This document shows, piece after piece, positions 1 through 7,000 of a stretch of 8,878 nt of DNA. The DNA comes from Caldilineaceae bacterium (lineage in GTDB: Bacteria > Chloroflexota > Anaerolineae > Caldilineales > Caldilineaceae), in assembly GCA_015494005.1 (NCBI GenBank), contig WGCB01000771.1, positions 1 through 8,878 of the forward strand, in the 5' to 3' direction. How positions within the stretch are numbered: the stretch's first letter is position 1; every line of letters begins with the position of its first letter. A model generated the notes under the pieces. It was not told where the DNA came from, searched no databases, and saw only the letters and a program-made list of their open reading frames with translations. A program made the position numbers and the translations under genes.

Positions 1-1
1 C

Positions 2-1636
2 TTCGACACCACCCTGCGGGACGGGGAACAGAGCCCGGGGGCCACCCTCAACGAGCAGGAAAAACTGGACATCGCCCGGCAGCTCTCTCGCCTGGGCGTG
101 GACATCATGGAAGCTGGCTTCCCCGCGGCCAGCCCCGGCGACCTGGCCGCAGTCAAGCGCATCGCGGAGACCGTGGGCCGCACCCCCCGCCGGGACAAGC
201 AGGGGAACTGGGCCGCGCCGCCCACCATCGCCGGCCTGGCCCGGGCCAACCGGGCGGACATCGACAAGGCGTGGGAGGCCGTCAGCCCGGCCGTGCGCCC
301 CCGCATCCACACCTTCCTGGCCACCAGCGACATCCACATGCAGCACAAGCTGCGCATGACCCGGGACGAGGTCCTGGAGACCGTGGGCGACGCGGTCCAG
401 TACGCGCGCAGCCTGTGCGACGACGTGGAGTTCAGCCCGGAGGACGCGGGCCGCAGCGATCCCGAGTTCCTGGTCCGGGTGCTGAGCGTGGCCATCCAGG
501 CCGGGGCCACCACCATCAATATCCCGGACACGGTGGGCTACACCACCCCAGAGGAGTTCGGCGAGCTCATCCGCTACCTGCGGGAGAACGTACCCGGGGG
601 CCAGGACGTGATCTTCAGCGTCCACTGCCACAACGACCTGGGCCTGGCCACGGCCAACACCCTGGCTGGCATCCGCAACGGCGCTCGCCAGGCCGAGGTG
701 ACCATCAACGGCATCGGGGAGCGGGCCGGCAACACCAGCCTGGAAGAGATCGTCATGGCCCTCTACACCCGGCGCAGCGTCTTCCACCTGGAGACCAACA
801 TCATCACCCAGGAGATCCACCGCACCAGCGACATGGTCAGCCGCTACACGGGCATGGTGATCCAGCCCAACAAGGCCATCGTGGGAGCCAACGCCTTCGC
901 CCACGAGGCTGGCATCCACCAGGACGGCATGCTCAAGAACAAGCGCACCTACGAGATCATGGACGCCTCCACCATCGGCCTGAACCAGAGCCGCCTGGTC
1001 CTGGGCAAGCACAGCGGACGCCACGCCCTGCGGGTGCGCCTGGAGGAGCTGGGCTACCACCTGAGCAAGGAGGAACTGAACGAGGTCTTCCAACGTTTCA
1101 AGGAGTTGGCCGACAAGAAGAAGACGGTCACCGATGCGGACCTGGAGGCCCTGGTGGGGGACGAGCTCTACCAGCCGGTGGAAACCTGGGAGCTCCTGGA
1201 TGTCCAGGTGCAGTGCGGCAACCAGGTGATCCCCACCGCAGTGGTGAAGCTGCGCAACAACGAGACCGGGGAAGTGGTGGTGGACGCCGGCTTCGGCACC
1301 GGCCCGGTGGACGCGGTCTGCCAGGGCATCAACCGCATCGTCCAGGCCCCCAACGTCCTCACCGAGTTCCTGGTCCAGGCGGTGACGGAGGGCATCGACG
1401 CCAACGGCGACGTGACCATCCGCATCGAGGTGCCGGACAGCCGGGGCTACAGCGAAACGGCCCAGGGACGTCCCCGGCGGCGGCTCTTCAGCGGCCGGGG
1501 CGTGGACACGGACATCATCGTGGCCAGCGCCAAGGCCTACATGCAGGCCTTGAACAAGATGCTGGACGCCCAGCGGGGAGAGAACGCCTCGGTGAACATC
1601 GCCGCGGACGATCCCTCCACGGAAGCGAGCGTGTGA
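2..1636 (+). CDS. leuA: 2-isopropylmalate synthase (5'-partial)
   Basis: Catalyses the first committed step of leucine synthesis: condensation of acetyl-CoA with 2-oxoisovalerate to 2-isopropylmalate in the cytoplasm. The reading frame is open from base 2, giving 544 visible residues. It starts inside the family's N-terminal motif [13 protein letters not shown], so only about 5-20 residues are missing. The TIM-barrel catalytic domain comes first: the Asp of LRDGEQ and the His pair of HCHND (codons at 623-637) are the known divalent-metal ligands. [36 protein letters not shown] and [10 protein letters not shown] are typical of LeuA rather than of homocitrate synthase. From about base 1181 ([15 protein letters not shown]) to the end is the C-terminal LeuA dimer/regulatory domain, which normally binds leucine for feedback inhibition, so this is the long, feedback-regulated form. 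An internal start at 98 would cut off the metal-binding motif and is not the real start. A short insertion near 182-220 ([12 protein letters not shown]) is longer than I remember for the E. coli enzyme. The identification is very secure. Confidence 0.97.
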   Translation, partial: FDTTLRDGEQSPGATLNEQEKLDIARQLSRLGVDIMEAGFPAASPGDLAAVKRIAETVGRTPRRDKQGNWAAPPTIAGLARANRADIDKAWEAVSPAVRPRIHTFLATSDIHMQHKLRMTRDEVLETVGDAVQYARSLCDDVEFSPEDAGRSDPEFLVRVLSVAIQAGATTINIPDTVGYTTPEEFGELIRYLRENVPGGQDVIFSVHCHNDLGLATANTLAGIRNGARQAEVTINGIGERAGNTSLEEIVMALYTRRSVFHLETNIITQEIHRTSDMVSRYTGMVIQPNKAIVGANAFAHEAGIHQDGMLKNKRTYEIMDASTIGLNQSRLVLGKHSGRHALRVRLEELGYHLSKEELNEVFQRFKELADKKKTVTDADLEALVGDELYQPVETWELLDVQVQCGNQVIPTAVVKLRNNETGEVVVDAGFGTGPVDAVCQGINRIVQAPNVLTEFLVQAVTEGIDANGDVTIRIEVPDSRGYSETAQGRPRRRLFSGRGVDTDIIVASAKAYMQALNKMLDAQRGENASVNIAADDPSTEASV

Positions 1637-1643
1637 CGGGAGA

Positions 1644-1663
1644 GCGCACCCAGCTGGGCGCGT
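1644..1663 (+). other. Short GC-rich hairpin after leuA
   Basis: The leuA-to-next-gene spacer (1637-1687) contains an inverted repeat. GCGCACCC (1644-1651) can pair with GGGCGCGT (1656-1663) around an AGCT loop, with one A-C mismatch and one terminal G-T pair. The core CCCAGCTGGG is a perfect 10-bp palindrome. No T-run follows, so it does not look like a canonical intrinsic terminator. It may attenuate read-through, stabilise the leuA 3' end, or be chance in GC-rich DNA. No convincing -35/-10 pair is seen in the 51-bp spacer, so transcription of the next gene may continue from leuA. Confidence 0.3.
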
Positions 1664-1687
1664 GAGATCCCGGAAAGGCGACATCCC

Positions 1688-3565
1688 ATGAACCCCCAAC
1701 CCAGCCCCCGACAACGCAGCCTGGCTCTCCTCCTGGCGCTGGCCATCCTCCTGGGGCTCCTGCCGAGGCCCGCCCAGGCGGCCGCTCCGGGCCAGGACTA
1801 CACCTTCCAGGAGTGCGACGGCGTGGAGGAGGCCGCCCTGCGGGACGAGCTGAACCGCATCGCCCAGGAGGCGGTGGCCGGGGAGCAGGGCAAGCTGGAG
1901 GTGGCGGCCCTGGTGGCCCGAAACTGGGTGGCCCTGGACATGGACAGCGCGGTGGACCAGGCCATCGACCAGGCGGTGGAGCGGGTGCGCCAGGAGGAGG
2001 ACTACTGGAACCGCTTCCTCTCCGGCTGGTCCCCGGAGAAGGCCCAGGAGTTCACCGGCAAGGTGACCAACTACGCCTTCTCCCAGGAGAGCTTCCAGGC
2101 CAAGCTGGACGCCCTCTCCGCCGCGGTGGCCGCGGACCTCTCGGAGCAGCTGGCGGCCATCTCGGCCAAGTCCGCCTCCTCCACCCTGCTCTGCATCCAG
2201 TCCTTCATCGGGGACCGCTACTCCGGCACCATGGCCACCCTCTTCCAGGAAGAGATCCAGCAGAAGGTGGAGAAGCTGGAGCTGGCCTCCGACGAAGAGA
2301 CCCAGGTGACCGTGCTCCTGGAGAGCCACACCAAGGGCCTGGCCGGGGTGGGAGTCATCATCGGCGCCCAGATCGTGAAGCGCCTGGCCCGAAAGCTGGC
2401 CCAGCGCATCGCCGGCAAGATCCTGGGACGCATCCTGGGCAAGGCGGCCACCTCCCTGGTGCCCTTGGCCGGCTGGATCATCGGCGGCGGGCTCATCGTC
2501 TGGGACCTGATCGAAAGCGGCAACGGCTCCCTGCCCCAGATCCAGGCCGCCCTCAAGGAAGAGGACGTGAAGGCCGGGATCCGGGACGAGATCACCGCCG
2601 CGGTGACCGAGGAACTGGACGCGGAGCTGCCTCGCATGGCCCGGGAGGTCTCCAACGACGTCTACAGCAGCTGGCTGGACTTCAAGAGCAAGTACCGCCG
2701 GGTGCTGGCCCAGGCCGAGGAGGACGCCGCCTTCCAGGAGCTGCTCAACGAGACGCCGGTGGAGGAGGTCTACAAGCTGGCCACCCTGCTGGACATCGCT
2801 TCCCAGGCCCTGGACCCGATGACCCTGCAGGCTTCCTTCCAGGATGGCCGCTTCGAGCGGGTCTTCAATCTGCCCGAGGAGTCCTTCGCCATCCTGGAGG
2901 CGGGTGGCTCCCTGGAGGAGACCATCGCCTGGGCCGAGCTGGCTGGCTCCTCCGTGGAGCAGGTGGCCGCCCTGGAGATCCACAAGCTCAAGTCCCCCCA
3001 GGACTTCGCCGACCGCCAGGCCCTGGAGGCGGTGCTGGCCCTGGAGGAGCCCAGCCGGATCCAGAAGCTCCTGCTCCTGGATCCCCAGGCCATGGACGCG
3101 CTGCTGGGCCTCTCCACGGAGAACTTGAAGCCACTGGTGGACAGCTACAGCGTGGACGACCTGAGCTGGCTGGCGAACTACGTGGCCGAGATGGAGCAGG
3201 AGCCCAAAAACGAGCTCATCGCCCGCCTGCTGGACGATCCGGCGGTGATCCAGGAGCTGAAGAGCGAACGGGTCAAGGAGCTGGTGGTGAAGAGCCCCAA
3301 CGTGGAGCGCACCCTGGAGGTCCTGGCCCCGTCGGAGAAGCGCCAGGCCAGCCCGGTCCAGGCCCTCGTGGAGGACTCCGCGGACCTGTTGAACGGGGAG
3401 ATCCCCCTGGCCATCTTCTGGCGCCGCTACGGCACCACCCGCAACCTGGGGCTGCTCGCCGCCGCTCTCCTGGCCCTGGCCTTGTTGATCCTGCTCTTCC
3501 GGCGCCGCAACCGGCCCGTCCAGGTGACCATCAACCTGCCCCAGGGCCGGGAAGAGAAGGAGTGA
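1688..3565 (+). CDS. Secreted/membrane-anchored protein, function unknown
   Basis: I do not recognise the family. The 625-residue product starts with a Sec-type signal peptide: a basic n-region (R8, R10), a hydrophobic core at about 11-25, and a likely cleavage after A31 in PAQA-AA. Residues 35-210 are acidic and helix-rich, with the only two cysteines, C43 and C169, which could form a disulfide outside the cytoplasm. About 217-275 is unusual: a Gly-rich hydrophobic stretch, a cationic amphipathic stretch (KRLARKLAQRIAGKILGR), then LVPLAGWIIGGGLIVWDLI at about 257-275. Residues 280-575 are Leu/Glu-rich helices with a repeated look (LLLLDPQAMDALLGLS, LARLLDDP-type units). A C-terminal transmembrane helix (about 587-604) is followed by RRRNR and a short cytosolic tail, giving an outside-facing N-terminal domain and an inside C-terminus. 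The start at 1688 has GGAAAGG at 1672-1678, spaced 9 nt. The gene is translationally coupled to the YbjQ-family gene downstream. Codon use resembles its neighbours. It is secure as a gene; its function is unknown. Confidence 0.9.
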   Translation: MNPQPSPRQRSLALLLALAILLGLLPRPAQAAAPGQDYTFQECDGVEEAALRDELNRIAQEAVAGEQGKLEVAALVARNWVALDMDSAVDQAIDQAVERVRQEEDYWNRFLSGWSPEKAQEFTGKVTNYAFSQESFQAKLDALSAAVAADLSEQLAAISAKSASSTLLCIQSFIGDRYSGTMATLFQEEIQQKVEKLELASDEETQVTVLLESHTKGLAGVGVIIGAQIVKRLARKLAQRIAGKILGRILGKAATSLVPLAGWIIGGGLIVWDLIESGNGSLPQIQAALKEEDVKAGIRDEITAAVTEELDAELPRMAREVSNDVYSSWLDFKSKYRRVLAQAEEDAAFQELLNETPVEEVYKLATLLDIASQALDPMTLQASFQDGRFERVFNLPEESFAILEAGGSLEETIAWAELAGSSVEQVAALEIHKLKSPQDFADRQALEAVLALEEPSRIQKLLLLDPQAMDALLGLSTENLKPLVDSYSVDDLSWLANYVAEMEQEPKNELIARLLDDPAVIQELKSERVKELVVKSPNVERTLEVLAPSEKRQASPVQALVEDSADLLNGEIPLAIFWRRYGTTRNLGLLAAALLALALLILLFRRRNRPVQVTINLPQGREEKE

Positions 3566-3567
3566 CC

Positions 3568-3912
3568 ATGCTCTTCGCCCTGGACCAGCCTCCCCGCCCC
3601 GAGATGGAGGTGGGGGAGCTGCTCTTCGTGGTCAACGTGAGCGCGGCCAACATCGTGGCCGACGTGCGGGAGAACATCCGCAACCTCATGGGCGGGCGCA
3701 TGGTCCACTACGAAGCCCTGGTGGAGGAAGCCCTGGCCTCGGCCCTGGCCCGGCTGGAGGAAAAGGCCCGGGAGCGGGGCTACGATGGGGTGGTGGGCGT
3801 GAAGATCGCCCATCCCCAGGTGGTGGACGGCGGCGTGGAAGTGATCGTCTACGGCAACGGCTACCGGCTGCCCCGCAACCACAGGCCGACCCACAACGAC
3901 AGCACGAGCTGA
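3568..3912 (+). CDS. YbjQ/UPF0145 family heavy-metal-binding-like protein
   Basis: A 114-residue cytosolic protein whose start lies two bases after the preceding stop. Its Shine-Dalgarno (AAGGAG, 3557-3562) sits inside the last codons of the upstream gene, so the two are probably translated in a coupled way. It matches the YbjQ (UPF0145/DUF74) pattern from residue about 17 on: a β-strand (LLFVVNVSAANIVADVR), then GGRMVHYEALVEEA with the conserved Gly-Gly-Arg and Tyr-Glu, then a long helix ending LEEKARERGYDGVVGVKI, and a closing strand GGVEVIVYGNGYRL. Members are usually about 100-110 residues and form pentamer-like rings. The 'heavy-metal-binding' name is historical and the function is not established. 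The C-terminal tail (RPTHNDSTS) is hydrophilic and is encoded by one copy of a 19-bp tandem duplication. The pairing suggests it works with, or at the cytosolic face of, the membrane-anchored neighbour; this is inference from spacing alone. Confidence 0.85.
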   Translation: MLFALDQPPRPEMEVGELLFVVNVSAANIVADVRENIRNLMGGRMVHYEALVEEALASALARLEEKARERGYDGVVGVKIAHPQVVDGGVEVIVYGNGYRLPRNHRPTHNDSTS

Positions 3913-3931
3913 CAACGACAGCACGAGCTGA
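3893..3931 (+). repeat. 19-bp perfect tandem duplication at a stop codon
   Basis: ACAACGACAGCACGAGCTG occurs at 3893-3911 and again, identically, at 3912-3930; the match extends one more base to 3931. The first copy encodes the last residues and stop codon (TGA 3910-3912) of the YbjQ-family gene, and the second repeats the same codons and stop (3929-3931) in a different frame. Because translation ends in the first copy, the duplication does not change the protein. It looks like a recent slippage or tandem-duplication event. Confidence 0.9.
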
Positions 3932-4069
3932 GCGTCTCTCCCCCGAAGCCAGCTCGCCCCCATAGTTTCCCGACAATGGCGTCATCCGGTCCTTGCTGAC
4001 CAGGCGTTTCCGCTCCAGCGACGGGTGGGAATTGGCTTGACCAGCTACGCACAGACAGAGGAGAGACGC
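3932..4069 (+). promoter_or_regulatory. Possible structured gltB leader overlapping the SD
   Basis: This is most of the spacer before gltB. GCGTCTCTCC (3932-3941) is perfectly complementary to GGAGAGACGC (4060-4069); the 3' arm covers most of the gltB Shine-Dalgarno AGGAGA (4059-4064). Inside it, 3948-3961 can pair with 4023-4036 (11 of 14 positions, one a G-T pair). Within that, CCGGTC and GACCAGG flank a small stem-loop around 3986-4004, with one bulged A. Together they suggest a multi-stem 5' leader that could hide the ribosome-binding site. I match it to no known riboswitch. No good -35/-10 pair is visible, so whether this segment begins a transcript or is read through from upstream is unknown. 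The pairing was found by eye and GC-rich DNA gives chance pairs. Confidence 0.3.
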
Positions 4070-4071
4070 CC

Positions 4072-7000
4072 ATGTCGGACGAGAGCAATGTACAAAACAA
4101 CGTGCATGGAATGGCGAAAACGCTTCCCCAGGCCGGGTGCGACCTGCCGCCGGGCCTGGACCCAGTGACGGGCCTGCCCCCCAAGCAGGGGCTCTACGAC
4201 CCCCGCTTCGAGCGGGACGCCTGCGGCATCGGCTTCGTGGCCCACATCGAGGGGCGACGCAGCCACAAGGTGCTGCGCATGGCCCTGGAGGCCCTCTGCA
4301 ACCACGCCCACCGGGGCGCTGTCGCGGACGACCGCAAGACCGGCGACGGCGCCGGCGTGCTGACCCAGCTCCCCTACGAGTTCTTCCGCCGAGAGCTGGG
4401 CCGCATGGGCATCCAGGCCCCGCCCCCCGGGGACCTGGCCGTGGGCCAGCTTTTCCTCTTCCGCCACGACCCGGACGACCGGGCCCGAGCCCGGCAGATC
4501 ATCCAGGAGGTCTGTCAGGAGCTGGGGCTGGAGGTGCTGACCTACCGCTCGGTCCCGGTGATCGAGAGCGCGCTGGGACGCCGGGCCGCGGCCAGCCGCC
4601 CCTGGATGGAGCAGGTGATCCTGCGTCGCACCGCAGACTGCTGCCAGGCCGGGGACGCCCTCGAGCGCATCCTCTACCTGGCCCGGAAGCGCATGGTCCA
4701 CCGGGCCAAGGCGGCTGGGGTCCAGCGCCTGTACGTGGCCAGCCTGAGCAGCCGCACCATCGTCTACAAGGGGCTGGTCCTGGCCCAGGAGCTGGAACAC
4801 TTCTACCCGGACCTGAGCGACAGCGACTTCAAGACGGCCATCGCGGTCTTCCACCAGCGCTACAGCACCAACACCTTCCCCACCTGGGAGCGGGCCCAGC
4901 CCTTCCGCCTCATCTGCCACAACGGGGAGATCAACACCCTGCAGGGCAACGAGAACTGGATGCGGGCCCGGGAAGCGGACCTGGCCAGCCCGGTCTGGGG
5001 GGACGCCATCCACAGCCTGAAGCCCATCATCGGCAGCCAGGGCAGCGACAGCGGCAAGCTGGACAACCAGCTGGAGCTCCTGGTGCGCAGTGGCCGGGAC
5101 ATCCGCCACGCGCTCATGATGATGATCCCCGAGGCCTGGGAGCGCATGCCCGAGGGCGAGGTGAGCCCGGAACGCCGGGCCTTCTACCAGTACCACAGCG
5201 CGCTCATGGAGCCCTGGGACGGCCCCGCCGCGGTGACCTACACCGACGGCCGCCTGGTGGGCACCATCCTGGACCGGAACGGCCTGCGCCCGGCCCGTTA
5301 CGTGATCCTGGACAACGGCTTCGTCATCAGCTCCAGCGAGGCCGGCGCGGTCCGCTACGACGAGGGGCGGGTGATCCGCAAGGGGCGGCTGGGGCCTGGC
5401 CAGATCTTCTGCGTGGACACCCAGCGGGGGCTGGTCATGGGAGACGAGGAGATCACCCGCATCTTCGCCACCCGCCAGCCCTACGGCAAGTGGATCCAGC
5501 AGAACCTGGTGACCCTGGACCAACTCCCCCCGCTCCAGGCCGCGGGCCCGGAAAGCAAGGCCCAGCCCCCAGCTTCCGACGCCAGCAGCAGCCAGCCCGG
5601 CACAGGCCCTGCCCAGGAGAAGCCGGCCAAGCACCGGCCAGATCCAGGGCTGGTCCGGCGGCAGCTGGCCTTCGGCTTCACCAGCGAGGAGCTGGTGGTG
5701 GTGCTGCGCCCCATGGTGGTGGACGCCAAGGAGCCCATCGGCGCCATGGGGGACGACACGCCCCCGGCCGCGGTGAGCCGCCTGCCCCGGCCTCTCTTCC
5801 ACTACTTCAAACAGCGCTTCGCAGAGGTGACCAACCCACCCATCGACCCCCTGCGGGAGGAGATGGTCATGAGCCTGCGGGTGCTCCTGGGCCAGCGGGC
5901 CAACCTCCTCGCGGAGCAGCCCGAGGCCACCCGGCTCATCGAGCTGAAGACGCCCATCCTCACCCCGGAGCAGATGGCCCGGCTCCTGGCCATGACCGAG
6001 CCCGAGTTCCAGTCCGCGGTGGTGGACGCCACCTGGCCCTTGCCGTCGGAGGCCGAGACCGCCCAGGCCGGGGAAGCCCTGCGGGCCGGGGTGGAACGCC
6101 TCTGTCGCCAGGCGGAGGAGGCGGTGCGAGCCGGGGCCCGCATCCTGGTTCTCAGCGACCGGGCCGCGGACGCCCACACCCTGCCCATCCCTTCCTTGAT
6201 GGCCGTGGGCGCGGTGCACCATCATCTGATCCGCCAGGGCCTGCGCATGAACGCCAGCCTGGTGGTGGAGAGCGGCGAACCCCGGGAAGTGCACCACTTC
6301 GCCACCCTCATCGGCTACGGGGCCAACGCGGTGCATCCCTACCTGGCCTTCGAGACCATCGACGAGATGGTGGCCGAGGGGCGGCGGCTCAACCACCTGA
6401 ACCGGGAACAGGCCACCCGCAACTTCGTCCGGGCCGTGGACAAGGGCCTGCTGAAGATCATGAGCAAGATGGGCATCAGCACGGTGGACAGCTACTGCGG
6501 CGCCCAGATCTTCGAGGCCGTGGGCATCGGGCCGGAGCTGCTGGAGAGCTGCTTCGTGGGCACCCCCAGCCTGGTGGGCGGCGTGGGCTTCCAGAGCGTG
6601 GCCGAGGACGTGCTGGCCTGGCACCGGCGGGCCTACCCGCCCCAGGAGGGCCCCCGCACGCCGAGGCTGGAGAGCTGGGGCTACTTCAAGCCCCGGCGAG
6701 GCGGGGAGGTCCACGAGTGGAACCCGGAGACGGTGAAGCAGCTGCAGCTGGCCGTGCGCGCCCCGTCCCCAGAGGAGCGAGTGGCGGCCTACCGGCGCTA
6801 CGCGGCGCTGATCAACGGCATGCGCCTGGCCCCCCGCCACCTCCTGGACTTCCGCTCCAGCCGCCCGCCCGTCCCGGTGGAGCAGGTGGAGCCAGCGGAG
6901 CGGATCCTGCGCCGCTTCAGCACCGCAGCCATGAGCCACGGCGCCCTCAGCGCGGAGGCCCACCAGGTCCTGGCCGTGGCCATGAACCGGCTGGGGGGCA

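Noticed and set aside
271..1665. Long + strand frame overlapping leuA.
   Set aside because: Gly/Pro/Arg/His-rich shadow of leuA with no recognisable domain.
1688..3565. TPM-domain (TLP18.3/Psb32-like) protein, suggested by signal peptide plus C-terminal membrane helix.
   Set aside because: No TPM motifs are seen and the length and helical composition do not fit.
1813..3567. Upstream extension of the YbjQ-family frame through the membrane-protein gene.
   Set aside because: The extension is Gly/Arg/Pro-rich shadow sequence. The YbjQ similarity begins after 3568, where there is an ATG with a good Shine-Dalgarno.
3938..4065. Possible sigma-70 promoter before gltB (CATAGT at 3961, TTGACC at 4037).
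   Set aside because: CATAGT has no matching -35 at the right distance, and TTGACC would place its -10 on the Shine-Dalgarno. No supported promoter is visible.
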